64,000 nucleotides of DNA from Bacteriovoracaceae bacterium UBA3083 (GCA_002366565.1 DFBJ01000013.1:124001-188000); one strand, 5' to 3'; positions 44,979 to 53,532 are shown, counted from the stretch's first letter. Program-made: numbers and translations. The notes: generated by a model not told the origin, from the sequence alone.

Positions 44979-45020
44979 AATTTCCCCTATTTATGGAAGA
45001 ATCTTTCCAAAGGGGAAATT
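44979..45020 (+). promoter_or_regulatory. hairpin that buries the ribosome binding site of the 45021 gene
   Basis: AATTTCCCCT (44979-44988) pairs perfectly with AGGGGAAATT (45011-45020), which contains the Shine-Dalgarno sequence and ends one base before the ATG. The 22-nt loop holds a further TGGAA/TTCCA stem. Seen directly in the sequence; a regulatory effect on translation is inferred. Confidence 0.65.
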
Positions 45021-45392
45021 ATGTCAAAAGAACTCGAAAACTTTAAAGAACAAGTTTTAAAAAATCTACGCAACCATGGATATCCTGAAAAGAGTATCTC
45101 TTTTCCTTTAGAGAAAATGTATGAAGTTGCAGATAATAAGGGTCTAAGCTTCAATAAAGTCCTTGAGCTTTTAAAAGAAGAAGGTCACCACAGTGAGCTT
45201 ACTGTAGATAAAGTTATATTCTATAAGTTTGAAGATGAAGTGATTGATGAAAACTTTATGGATAAAGCACAAGATATGATGGCAAATATGACTCCTGAGC
45301 AACTTGAATCAATTCAAGAAATGATTCTAGGAATGAGCCAAGAAGACAAAGAAAACCTTCTCAAGAAAGGTAAAGACATGGGTATAATCTAA
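45021..45392 (+). CDS. conserved-looking hypothetical protein, helical
   Basis: The 123-residue cytoplasmic protein is alpha-helical, with a helix-rich N-terminal half (FPLEKMYEVADNKGLSFNKVLELLKEEG) and a C-terminal part resembling PreQ0-type M/D/E-rich helices (DKAQDMMANMTPEQLESIQEMI). I do not recognise a family. It lies 7 bp before truA and is probably co-transcribed. Its binding site is sequestered by a perfect 10-bp hairpin (44979-45020). Confidence 0.7.
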   Translation: MSKELENFKEQVLKNLRNHGYPEKSISFPLEKMYEVADNKGLSFNKVLELLKEEGHHSELTVDKVIFYKFEDEVIDENFMDKAQDMMANMTPEQLESIQEMILGMSQEDKENLLKKGKDMGII

Positions 45393-45399
45393 AATACTT

Positions 45400-46221
45400 A
45401 TGAAATACTTCTACAATGTTGAACTCTTTTATGATGGTCAAAACTATTTTGGATGGCAGCGACAAAAAGACTTCAAATCAATCCAGGGCACTGTCGAAGC
45501 TGCCTTGGAGATTATCTCTCCAACATCACAAAAAATTAGAACAATGGGCTCTAGCAGAACTGACACAGGAGTTCACTCAAGGGCCAATATATGCTTTATT
45601 CAACTTCAAGAGGACTTCACTCCTTCTGATCTATTAGAGAAATTAAACTCTATTCTTCCTGAAGATATAAGAGCTAAGAGATGTGAGAGAACCTATAGTC
45701 ATTATAAAGTTATCTACTTTGCTGAGAGAAAGCAGTATATCTATGTTTTTAAAAATAATAATACCCCTGAAAGTTCACATTATTTCCATAATATTGAGGA
45801 GCAGCTCAATATAGAAAAAATGAAGGAAGCGGCAAAGATATTTGAAGGCAAACACGACTTTACTAACTTTTGCTACAAGGCCTCAAAGAATTCTGAAAAA
45901 GTCCGAGAGATCTTCTCTTGCGATATAATAGAAGACCAAAAAATTATAACAGAAAATGATTGTTTAAATTCCTATGCACTAGTAATTGAAGGAAGTGGAT
46001 TCCTTAAACAAATGGTTCGTATCATTATGGGAACTCTTATCAACGTTGGATTTGGAAAAACAACAATTGAAGATATACAAGAGTCTCTTTCGACAACTGA
46101 ATTTAGAAAAACAGGCTTTATTGCACCAGGAGCTGGACTATATTTAAACAGGATAGACTTTATCAGAGATCCATTTAAAGGCCTAAAGTCTAAGAAGAAG
46201 AAAAATGAAGCAACTAACTAA
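45400..46221 (+). CDS. truA: tRNA pseudouridine synthase A
   Basis: TruA makes pseudouridine at positions 38-40 of the anticodon arm. The catalytic aspartate is in SSRTDTGVHSRANICF, the family start YNVELFYDGQNYFGWQRQ is clear, and the C-terminal KQMVRIIMGTLINVG is conserved. The 273-residue length is normal. No evident ribosome binding site precedes the ATG; coupling from the gene 7 bp upstream is likely. It overlaps the next gene by 17 bp. Confidence 0.96.
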   Translation: MKYFYNVELFYDGQNYFGWQRQKDFKSIQGTVEAALEIISPTSQKIRTMGSSRTDTGVHSRANICFIQLQEDFTPSDLLEKLNSILPEDIRAKRCERTYSHYKVIYFAERKQYIYVFKNNNTPESSHYFHNIEEQLNIEKMKEAAKIFEGKHDFTNFCYKASKNSEKVREIFSCDIIEDQKIITENDCLNSYALVIEGSGFLKQMVRIIMGTLINVGFGKTTIEDIQESLSTTEFRKTGFIAPGAGLYLNRIDFIRDPFKGLKSKKKKNEATN

Positions 46222-46954
46222 ATATATAAATAACCTCTTCTTTGTACAAAATGCTCCTACAGTTTTTGAAAAAGCTTATATCGATATAAACAAATCAAAA
46301 TCATATAGAGAGTACTGTAAAGAGCTCCACCAATTTGATTTTCCATGTTGGAATACACTAAGTATTACTCAAAAATCATTTTTAGAAACTCAACTTTCAA
46401 AATTAAAAATAAATAGCTTATTAGATATTGGTAGTGGAAATGGAGAGATTACTAAGTACCTCTGTCATAAGTATAACTGCAAAGGAACTGGAATTGATTT
46501 TGCCCAGTCTCCTTCAGATAGTAAGAAAGTAAAATTTATCAAGACAGAATTTCTAAAGAAAAAATTAGAAGAAAAGTATTCAGTCATTATTTCTATAGAT
46601 TCATTCTACATGATTAATAATTATAAGAAGTATTTAAAAAAGATAATGAACCTACTAGAAAGTAATGGAACTGTTATTATTATTTTTAGTTTAACGATGG
46701 ATTCTTTTGAAAATTCAAAAATAAATAAAGCTCTTAATAAGTTAAATCTAAACTACTCTATTACAGACTTCACTCAAGATGACTTAGCATTTTGGACAAA
46801 ATCTGAACAATTACTAGACCAATATAACGATAAATTTGTAGATGAAGGAAAATTTAATCTATGGAATATAAAAAAGAAAGAGACCGACAAAAACATTCAA
46901 CTACATAATAGTAACAATATTAGTCGCTTGGCCCTCGTCATTAATAAGGGATAA
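46205..46954 (+). CDS. SAM-dependent methyltransferase
   Basis: The 249-residue protein has a class I methyltransferase motif I (LLDIGSGNGEITKYL), the acidic residue after strand 2 (GTGIDFAQS), and a motif IV-type stretch VIISIDSFYMI. The N-terminal 65 residues are a helical cap. The start ATG lies inside the truA end, so translation is coupled; a role in RNA or protein methylation is possible but not shown. The coiled-coil gene follows after 57 bp. Confidence 0.82.
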   Translation: MKQLTKYINNLFFVQNAPTVFEKAYIDINKSKSYREYCKELHQFDFPCWNTLSITQKSFLETQLSKLKINSLLDIGSGNGEITKYLCHKYNCKGTGIDFAQSPSDSKKVKFIKTEFLKKKLEEKYSVIISIDSFYMINNYKKYLKKIMNLLESNGTVIIIFSLTMDSFENSKINKALNKLNLNYSITDFTQDDLAFWTKSEQLLDQYNDKFVDEGKFNLWNIKKKETDKNIQLHNSNNISRLALVINKG

Positions 46955-47011
46955 TTTTTCTATCTCAAAGTATTTCTAGCTCCATTATATACTTTACCTA
47001 AGGGGTACTTA

Positions 47012-47572
47012 ATGAGCACTATTGATAATAGCTACGAACATTCACAAGAACTAAGAAAGCTAGACGTTAGACGACGAGAACAATTTGATGAATTGAAGAA
47101 GAGTTATGAAGAGCAGATTGACTCTACTGAAGTCGCAAATGAAGAAAATGTTGATAACATTATCAAAACATACGAAGAAGACAGAATTGATACTGCTAAA
47201 TCATATGAAGTACAACTTGATGGTGCTACAAATACAACAAAAGAAAAGATAGTAGAAATCAAGGCAAGACATAATAAAGAAATTGAAGAACTTAAAGAAA
47301 GCTTCAAAGAAGAAAGAATTCAAAATAGAAATGATTTTAGAAGAGAGTTACAAAGAGTTACAAATAACTTTCAAGAAATTTTAGAAAAGAAAGATCACGA
47401 ATTAGAGCAAGTAAAGCTTACCAATGACAAGCGTCTCGATAAAGCAAGTAAGAGAAATTTGAAAGAGATATCAAGTGTAAATGAAAGCTACCGTGAAAAA
47501 ATTGAGGAGCTTCAAGAGAAGCAGAAGCTTGAAATAGAGCGTATTGCTAAAAGCTATAGAAGGAATGTTTAA
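47012..47572 (+). CDS. long coiled-coil protein
   Basis: The 186-residue product is almost wholly charged and helical (repeats of Glu, Lys, Arg with Leu/Ile in heptad positions: EELKESFKEERIQNR, EKIEELQEKQKLEIERI), with no signal peptide. It starts behind AAGGGG. Probably a cytoskeletal or scaffold-like rod. Its stop codon overlaps the stop of the DUF4105 gene and lies in the loop of a hairpin (47561-47584). Confidence 0.8.
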   Translation: MSTIDNSYEHSQELRKLDVRRREQFDELKKSYEEQIDSTEVANEENVDNIIKTYEEDRIDTAKSYEVQLDGATNTTKEKIVEIKARHNKEIEELKESFKEERIQNRNDFRRELQRVTNNFQEILEKKDHELEQVKLTNDKRLDKASKRNLKEISSVNESYREKIEELQEKQKLEIERIAKSYRRNV

Positions 47573-47584
47573 TAAAACATTCCT
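47561..47584. terminator. hairpin built from the 3' ends of two convergent genes
   Basis: AGGAATGTTT pairs with AAACATTCCT around the 4-nt loop AATA that overlaps both stop codons. It can fold in both transcripts. No U tract. Confidence 0.6.
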
Positions 47585-49434
47585 ACCCCAAGTAAGTAAC
47601 TATTATAACTTTCATCTTCAACTATCCCATTATCAGATACAGAGCTAGCTTTAAATCTCAATGAGATCTTCTCACTTACTTGAGAACTCACTTGTAGACT
47701 TGTTTGAAAGTAATCCCTCACACTCCCTGAACTAGGTTTTAATAAAGAATAAAAATAGCTACTTTCTAAAATAACCTTAGTATTAAAAATATTTAATCCA
47801 ATATTAAACTTTACATTAGGCCCTACCTTAAAGAAGTTCTTAAAGCTTGAGTGTCCCTCAATTCTTGCTCCCGTTAAGAAGCTAATCAAGAATAAATCAC
47901 TATGTTTTGAAAGACCCATATTTAGATTAAAGCTTCCTTTATGAGAGTTAAGCTTATTTTCTTCTAGGATTGGATTTACTCTTACGTCTAAACTCCAAGA
48001 TGTATTTGTGTCTAAAAGTTTAAAGTCAGGTAAGCTTTGAATATTTGCGACTATTAATTCATTCAATCTCACGTTCTTGTTTTTTAATCCATAAGTTAGA
48101 TCTAAGCTAAAAAACTCAATATGAGACCAAGGTTCATAGCCCTCGGCAGGATCAATTAGAGAGTGAAATGAAGGCCTTAAATTGAACGATAGGCTACTGA
48201 GCTCATTTACCTCACCATAGTAGAAATCAACTCTCCTTGGAAGATGCCCCTTTTCAGGAGAGGTAGGAATACTTACTTTTATTTGTTTTGATTTTCCTTT
48301 CTTTGAGGACATTGAAAGTATTTTCTTTTGTGTTAGTTGAAACTCATTTGAAACAGTATTTTCATGATCGTGTCGAATATAGTCGAGATAATGAACTAAT
48401 GAATTTAAAGTTTTCCTGTCCCCTTCACTTTTAGTTCCTTTCAATATTTTTTCAAAGTCTTCTTTTTGGACATTAGATAAAATATTATAGTTTGCAAAAA
48501 ACTGCTTTCTAAGTGAAGGGAAATACCTTGTACTTTCAACAAGCCCATAATTTTTTAAAATCCTAAGAAAATCAGTCGGAAGAGCATAGCCCTCCATCTC
48601 TTCGTCAAACTTCTCATTAGTAACGAGAGCAAGTAATCTTGCCAACATAGAAGTACAATTTTCATCAAAGAAATAGTAATCAAAGTTAGTATTTGCGTAG
48701 AGTTCCCAGATATGATTCACCAATGAATCCATCTGAAATTCATTCAGCTTTAACTTGTACTCCCATATATCTCTAGACTCAACTTTAGAATACTCTCTTA
48801 AAGTTAAATAGAAAGGCTGAACATCAACAATGCCTTTATATCCTCCAAAGAGTCCTTTCACAGCATACAATAAGCCAGGTGTATCATCTGCCTTAGCAGA
48901 GAAGGCCACGACATAGTTAAACATATCCTTACTTAATGAATCATTCCCTTTTTTATTAAACTTTAAAAAAGTATGACCAAACATAGATGATGGATTATTT
49001 ACAAATGAAGATGCAAAAACGAGAGAGAGACTCTCTCCTTTTACTGCAGATTTCCAACTTTGAAAGTACGGACAATCAGCATCTTTAACTTTTATTTCTG
49101 GGAAATGCTCTTTTACAAATTTAAAACGCTCAGGGAAGGCACATTGAGCAGGAATCTTCTGAGGAGTATAAGACTTATCAATTTTTTTAAAAGAATCAAT
49201 TGTTGATACTAATTCCTCTGTATAGTTATACTTCCCATTTGATGAAAGAAAGAAGCTATCAGAGTCTGCGTAAGACTCTGAACTTAACAGTCCATCATGG
49301 AAATGAATTAATTTCTTCCAGTATTGTTTGTTTGAAATTACTTTAATTTTTTCATGAAGAACATCACTGGCCCTAATATTAAATGAACAAAGAACCAGTG
49401 TGAAAGTTATAGATAATCTTAGATAATATGACAA
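47569..49434 (-). CDS. DUF4105 (Lnb N-terminal periplasmic domain) protein with barrel-like C-terminus
   Basis: The 621-residue protein has a signal peptide (LRLSITFTLVLCSFNIRAS), a DUF4105 domain with its key SFVNNPSSMFGHTFLKF and FDENCTSMLARLLA motifs (His and Cys as in papain-like folds), then from about 400 repeated beta strands (YGLKNKNVRLNELIV, FNLNMGLSKHSDLFLISFL) typical of an outer-membrane barrel, ending in an aromatic. The start is a TTG (49434) overlapping the DUF3015 gene by 16 bp. DUF3015 and DUF4105 genes are commonly paired in this lineage. Substrate unknown; a cell-envelope hydrolase is likely. Confidence 0.85.
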   Translation of the reverse strand: MSYYLRLSITFTLVLCSFNIRASDVLHEKIKVISNKQYWKKLIHFHDGLLSSESYADSDSFFLSSNGKYNYTEELVSTIDSFKKIDKSYTPQKIPAQCAFPERFKFVKEHFPEIKVKDADCPYFQSWKSAVKGESLSLVFASSFVNNPSSMFGHTFLKFNKKGNDSLSKDMFNYVVAFSAKADDTPGLLYAVKGLFGGYKGIVDVQPFYLTLREYSKVESRDIWEYKLKLNEFQMDSLVNHIWELYANTNFDYYFFDENCTSMLARLLALVTNEKFDEEMEGYALPTDFLRILKNYGLVESTRYFPSLRKQFFANYNILSNVQKEDFEKILKGTKSEGDRKTLNSLVHYLDYIRHDHENTVSNEFQLTQKKILSMSSKKGKSKQIKVSIPTSPEKGHLPRRVDFYYGEVNELSSLSFNLRPSFHSLIDPAEGYEPWSHIEFFSLDLTYGLKNKNVRLNELIVANIQSLPDFKLLDTNTSWSLDVRVNPILEENKLNSHKGSFNLNMGLSKHSDLFLISFLTGARIEGHSSFKNFFKVGPNVKFNIGLNIFNTKVILESSYFYSLLKPSSGSVRDYFQTSLQVSSQVSEKISLRFKASSVSDNGIVEDESYNSYLLGVGMFY

Positions 49435-49889
49435 TTTCTTGAAAGCTCCTGATCACCTTGAACTGTTTGAAGAATATTCTTAAGAGCAGCCGAAGGAGTT
49501 GTTGATAACTCTGGATAGATCTTATCAAAGTTCTTTTGGATCTTTGCGTTGAATTGAGTTGAATTACCACAACCTATCAAACCAGAAAATGCTGTTAAGT
49601 AACTTCCCTCTCCAAGAGCAATTTCTTTTTGAAGTTGGTAATAGTTTGCTTCAGCAAAGTGAATGATCTTACTCTCATTTTTTACAATACTATGTTGAGC
49701 ACAGCCAGATGTTCCAAAAGTCATACCAAGAGTATTTGAGAAAGTTGCATTTACAAATGTTCTAGTGAATGAGGAGATAAGTGAATTCTTTTTAAGAACT
49801 GCCCAACCTAGACCACATCCAGAAGATGAATCAGCGGCAAATGCGTGTGTAGAAATAAGTAATGAAACCACAAGTAAAAGCTTTTTCAT
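49419..49889 (-). CDS. DUF3015 secreted protein
   Basis: The 156-residue protein has a signal peptide (MKKLLLVVSLLISTHAFAA) and the DUF3015 pattern CGLGWAVLKKN, FSNTLGMTFGTSGCAQH, and C-x-x near the C-terminus (five cysteines). It starts behind GGAGG. It is the first gene of the pair with DUF4105; the 16-bp overlap implies co-translation. The biochemical role is not known. Confidence 0.88.
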   Translation of the reverse strand: MKKLLLVVSLLISTHAFAADSSSGCGLGWAVLKKNSLISSFTRTFVNATFSNTLGMTFGTSGCAQHSIVKNESKIIHFAEANYYQLQKEIALGEGSYLTAFSGLIGCGNSTQFNAKIQKNFDKIYPELSTTPSAALKNILQTVQGDQELSRNCHII

Positions 49890-49916
49890 TTTTCCTCCAT
49901 GAAAAATAATACTTAA

Positions 49917-49961
49917 TATTTTAAGACAATGAATAATATTAATTTACATTGCCTTAAAATA
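49917..49961 (-). terminator. imperfect 15-bp inverted repeat between operons
   Basis: TATTTTAAG-a-CAATG pairs with CATTG-c-CTTAAAATA around a 15-nt loop. It lies just after the stop of the peroxiredoxin-like gene and before the DUF3015 start, so it probably ends the former. Confidence 0.5.
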
Positions 49962-49975
49962 CAATACGCATACTA

Positions 49976-50599
49976 TTATTTGAGTAACTTTGCTGCCTCA
50001 AGGATAATCGACTCTTTTAGTCTCACTTTATAATTAGGGTGAACATAGTTAAATACAACCTCACCTTTCTTATTTATTAAATATACTCCAGGAACAGGAA
50101 GGATATGATGTGATTCTCCAGATGCTTTATCCAGACTAATACCATAACCAAGGTATTTCTTATTTGTTTTATCATCCACTTTAAAAGCAAGTCCAAATGC
50201 TTTAATTGCATTAGCTTTACTATCTGAATATAGAGAATATTCTAATTTATGTTTTTCAACACTTTCCTTTAATGAGCTTGGAGAATCTGGGCTAATACCA
50301 ACGATTGACCACCCTAGCTTTTCTAACTTCTTTTCAATTTTTCTTAGTCCTTGTAATTGAAGATTACAGTAAGGACACCAACCACCTCTATAAAATACGA
50401 CAACAGATTTCTGACCTAGTAATTCTTTACTTAAGTCTACTTCTTCTCCATTTATATTTCTTACTGTTGAACTTGGAACTGCAGCTCCATTCAATAATGG
50501 TGAAACTTCATAAGCATTGTTAACTACGCTCTCTTTTTGATGCCCTGTAGAAGCGCAGCTCACTGTAAAAAATAAACTTAATAATAATAAGAATTTCAT
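49976..50599 (-). CDS. peroxiredoxin-like (AhpC/TSA) lipoprotein
   Basis: The start is ATG 50599 (GGAG five bases upstream); it overlaps the CobW gene stop as ATGA. A lipobox (FFTVSC, C15) puts the protein on a membrane. The thioredoxin-fold body has a CxxC active site, GGWCPYCNLQLQGL, with the AhpC/TSA features SPDSPSSLKESVEKH. It probably reduces peroxides or disulfides in the periplasm. Being in an operon with a zinc chaperone suggests a link between zinc limitation and redox stress. Confidence 0.88.
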   Translation of the reverse strand: MKFLLLLSLFFTVSCASTGHQKESVVNNAYEVSPLLNGAAVPSSTVRNINGEEVDLSKELLGQKSVVVFYRGGWCPYCNLQLQGLRKIEKKLEKLGWSIVGISPDSPSSLKESVEKHKLEYSLYSDSKANAIKAFGLAFKVDDKTNKKYLGYGISLDKASGESHHILPVPGVYLINKKGEVVFNYVHPNYKVRLKESIILEAAKLLK

Positions 50600-51957
50600 T
50601 TTGTCTCCTCGACTACACAATTTTTAAGACCGGCCTCTAAGCTTGATCCAATTAAACCTTTACCTATAAATACAATTTTATTTGTTCTGATATCATTGTT
50701 CCAGTCTCTACCATGATCAAACTTAAGAGATGAGTAAACCCCTTGGAATAATACTCGTTGATCATTCCCTAAAAAGTTCAATACACCTTTTGACCTATAA
50801 ATTTCGTCTTTATATTGAGAGTAAAGAACATTTAAAAACATTTCAAATGACTGTGGATTAAGAGCACCTGAGAACTCCAATGAAATAGAGTTAACTTCAT
50901 CACCATGAAAGTGCTCAACTCTTTTATAACTAACACCTTCACCTATTGTGACAATATTTTCTTTTCTGTCTAAAATTTCAAGTTGTAAGTGCTTTGGATG
51001 ATCTGTTAAGAATATGGCATAATTACCATCATATTCAATATTTAAAATATTACGACCAGTCTTCTCTCCTTCAAAATCAAGAAGGATATGTTCATCAACA
51101 TTTAAATTTGAACCTCTTTTAGATCTTCTTTGAGGTGAATAAAAGATAGAAGAAGCATAACTACTAACTTTATCTGTTATAGAATCTCCATCAATCTTAA
51201 AGAAAACAAGTCTTTCATTGTGATGAATATGATTAACGTTAAACTTATAAAATCCTGCCTTAAGGTTTATCACTCCTCCCCAACTGAAAGGATACTCTAC
51301 TCCAGATGACTCAGGCATTGTTTGTTCAATCATAGAAAGATCAAATGAATTCTTACCCATTACTTTATCTAAATCTACTTTGGCATGTGTAGTTTCAATA
51401 ACAGATACATGGGGATTTCTCTTTAGTATATCTTCTTTAATTTTATCAATTTCAGCTCTCTCAATAGAGTCTACTTTATTTAAAAGAATTGTTTCACTGA
51501 AAGCAATTTGATCATAGAAGGCTATTTGTTCATTATTTTCAAACTTTTCTACATTCTTATCAAAGTGAGCGCAGTCAACAAGACCAATAACTGAGTCTAG
51601 TGAAAAGGAAGCGCTTAAAATATCGGAAGAAAAAAATGTTTCGATGATAGGTCCAGGATTCGCCATTCCTGTCGCTTCGATTACAATATGCTCAAAGTCT
51701 TTTGATTTTGAAAGTAACTTACTTAAGGATTCCACGAGGTCACCTTTCATTGAACAACAAATACAACCGTTACTCATTTCTACGAAGAGATCATCTGAAC
51801 CTGAGAGAATCTCATCATCAATTCCAATTTCTCCAAATTCATTTTCAATGACAGCTATTTTTTTTCCATGATCACCATTTAATATATTATTAATAAAAGT
51901 AGTTTTTCCTGAACCAAGGAAACCAACAACGAGTGTAACAGGTATGAGTTCTTGCAT
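50596..51957 (-). CDS. CobW/COG0523-family GTPase (metallochaperone)
   Basis: The 453-residue protein has Walker A GFLGSGKT (12-19), the CICC metal motif (65-68) and NKVD (base recognition), followed by a C-terminal domain of about 150 residues. COG0523 GTPases carry zinc or other metals and many are controlled by Zur. The gene is divergent from a Fur/Zur-family regulator at 52053, and a 15-bp perfect palindrome lies in front of it, so Zur control is probable. It leads a two-gene operon with the peroxiredoxin-like lipoprotein. Metal specificity is not provable here. Confidence 0.93.
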   Translation of the reverse strand: MQELIPVTLVVGFLGSGKTTFINNILNGDHGKKIAVIENEFGEIGIDDEILSGSDDLFVEMSNGCICCSMKGDLVESLSKLLSKSKDFEHIVIEATGMANPGPIIETFFSSDILSASFSLDSVIGLVDCAHFDKNVEKFENNEQIAFYDQIAFSETILLNKVDSIERAEIDKIKEDILKRNPHVSVIETTHAKVDLDKVMGKNSFDLSMIEQTMPESSGVEYPFSWGGVINLKAGFYKFNVNHIHHNERLVFFKIDGDSITDKVSSYASSIFYSPQRRSKRGSNLNVDEHILLDFEGEKTGRNILNIEYDGNYAIFLTDHPKHLQLEILDRKENIVTIGEGVSYKRVEHFHGDEVNSISLEFSGALNPQSFEMFLNVLYSQYKDEIYRSKGVLNFLGNDQRVLFQGVYSSLKFDHGRDWNNDIRTNKIVFIGKGLIGSSLEAGLKNCVVEETK

Positions 51958-51972
51958 GGCAACAATCCTATT

Positions 51973-51987
51973 TATAATTTAATTATA
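51973..51987. promoter_or_regulatory. candidate Fur-family operator between cobW-like gene and zur
   Basis: TATAATT-T-AATTATA is a perfect 7-1-7 palindrome 16 bp upstream of the metallochaperone start. Fur-superfamily sites have this shape. The region is very AT-rich, so chance is possible. Confidence 0.5.
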
Positions 51988-52052
51988 GTTAAATTATTCT
52001 ACCTTAAAATCCAATTGTGGCTAGTATCTTGATTCTTTGTTAGTATAAATCT

Positions 52053-52469
52053 ATGAACGAAAAAGAAATTAAGAAAATTATAAAAGATTCAGGACTAAGT
52101 TTCACTAAGCCTCGTGCTGCTATATTAAAGCTATTAACACGTGAACATGGACCATTCTCAGCAGATGAGATATATGAAAAGCTAGATGATGGCCTCTGTG
52201 ATCGTGCGACCCTCTTTAGAACACTCAAGCAATTTAAAGAAAAAAGTATTCTTAACAGTATAAGATTTGATGAAGATTTTGCCAGATATGAATTCAATCA
52301 CCCTGGTCATCACCATCACCATATAATTTGTAAAAAATGTTCGAAAGTAATAATTTTAGATCATTGTTTTGTTGAGGAAATAGATCAGAAAATTGAGTTA
52401 ATGGGTTACAAAGATGTTGAACACAAACTTGAATTTTTTGCAGTATGCCCTGACTGTCAAAATAAATAA
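52053..52469 (+). CDS. Fur-family regulator, likely Zur
   Basis: The 138-residue protein has the Fur winged helix (LSFTKPRAAILKLLTREHGPFSADEIYEKL, then RATLFRTLKQF) and metal sites HHHHH at about 88-92, plus CKKC and CPDC pairs at the C-terminus for structural zinc. Beside COG0523 and MerC genes, a zinc-sensing Zur is the best call, but Fur or PerR can not be excluded without binding data. It is divergent from the CobW gene and convergent with the MerC gene with no spacing. Confidence 0.9.
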   Translation: MNEKEIKKIIKDSGLSFTKPRAAILKLLTREHGPFSADEIYEKLDDGLCDRATLFRTLKQFKEKSILNSIRFDEDFARYEFNHPGHHHHHIICKKCSKVIILDHCFVEEIDQKIELMGYKDVEHKLEFFAVCPDCQNK

Positions 52470-52877
52470 CTAGCAGTGCTTACAAAAAGAATCTTTGAAA
52501 TTAAAGAAGTGAGCACAAACTAAAACTAGCCCAGACACTACATTCATTACAATCTCAATATCATGAATGTGATGAGTTCCCATACCATTCTCAGCAAATA
52601 GATGCAGAAGTAAAGCTATAACCAGACCACTCAATCCGATAATACCGAGGAAGAGAGGTCTGCTTTTTTGTGTATGCTTATAAGTTTTTAAAAAGCTTAA
52701 AAGTGCTATTGGCGCAACTAATAAGAAGAGAACAATATGGATAAGAGCACTTTCGAAATACTCACCAATTGCAGGTGCTGCCATTAAAATAAAAGGAGTA
52801 GCAAGACAGTGAATACAGCAAGATAATGAAAGCATTATACCGACTTTATCCATTCTTTCTTGATGCGTATGATTCAT
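52470..52877 (-). CDS. MerC-domain membrane protein
   Basis: The 135-residue protein has four membrane helices, the cysteine pair SLSCCIHCLATP in the first helix, a His-rich loop (HHIHD) and a C-terminal CKHC. MerC proteins carry mercury or other soft metals; in several bacteria MerC-like genes sit in the Zur regulon. Its start (AGGGGTCTCA upstream) is close to a 17-bp palindrome at 52900-52916. I infer zinc-related transport or sensing. Confidence 0.87.
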   Translation of the reverse strand: MNHTHQERMDKVGIMLSLSCCIHCLATPFILMAAPAIGEYFESALIHIVLFLLVAPIALLSFLKTYKHTQKSRPLFLGIIGLSGLVIALLLHLFAENGMGTHHIHDIEIVMNVVSGLVLVCAHFFNFKDSFCKHC

Positions 52878-52899
52878 TGAGACCCCTTAATTTAATAGA

Positions 52900-52916
52900 G
52901 TTATACTTAGTATCAC
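52900..52916. promoter_or_regulatory. candidate Zur operator before the MerC gene
   Basis: GTTATACT-T-AGTATCAC is an 8-1-8 inverted repeat with one mismatch, 22 bp upstream of the MerC start codon. It resembles the GTTATA(A)TATAAC type of Zur site known from E. coli. It is different in sequence from the palindrome before the CobW gene. Confidence 0.55.
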
Positions 52917-52947
52917 ATTTTTATGCAACTAGATTGCAAAAGAAACA

Positions 52948-53532
52948 TCATTTTTCCCAGTATTTCCCTAAGAATTGGTCTCGACCTGAGTTAAACCTAT
53001 AGAATTTATAGCGAATTGGATTCTTCTTATAGTAATCTTGATGATAATCTTCAGCTGGATAGAACGTAGAAGCCTTTGTTATCTCGACAACAATCTCAGA
53101 TTTAAATATTTTTTGCTTAGACAGCTGCTTTTTTGAGTTCTCAGCTTCTTCTTTTTGCTTCTCAGTAAAGTAAAATACTCCAGGCCTATACTGTAATCCT
53201 CTATCTACGAATTGTCCCTGAGCGTCAGTTGGGTCTATATTTCTCCAAAAAACGTCTAATAATTTCTTATAACTTACCTTTTTGGGATCAAACTTAATTA
53301 AAACTGCTTCAGTGTGACCTGTTATCCCTCTACTAACATCTTTATAAGTAGGGTTTTTAGAGTCTCCTCCTATATATCCTGAGGTTGTAGAGATGACGCC
53401 TTCTAGCTTATCAAATGGATGTTCCATGCACCAAAAGCATCCGCCAGCAAAAACAGCTTTGTTCACTTCAGCCGAGAGGGCCAAAGGTGTTGAGAAAATT
53501 AAAAGAGAAAGCAATAATAGAAGATTCTTCAT
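52948..53532 (-). CDS. msrA: secreted peptide-methionine (S)-S-oxide reductase
   Basis: MsrA repairs oxidised methionine. The catalytic C32 is in AGGCFWCMEHPF, with the family blocks TTSGYIGGDSKNPTYKDVSRG and HTEAVLIKFD. A signal peptide (MKNLLLLLSLLIFSTPLALS) makes this a periplasmic form. No second catalytic cysteine is obvious near the C-terminus, so regeneration may need a thioredoxin-like partner; the peroxiredoxin-like lipoprotein next to the zinc genes is one candidate. Start has AAGGG upstream. Confidence 0.95.
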   Translation of the reverse strand: MKNLLLLLSLLIFSTPLALSAEVNKAVFAGGCFWCMEHPFDKLEGVISTTSGYIGGDSKNPTYKDVSRGITGHTEAVLIKFDPKKVSYKKLLDVFWRNIDPTDAQGQFVDRGLQYRPGVFYFTEKQKEEAENSKKQLSKQKIFKSEIVVEITKASTFYPAEDYHQDYYKKNPIRYKFYRFNSGRDQFLGKYWEK

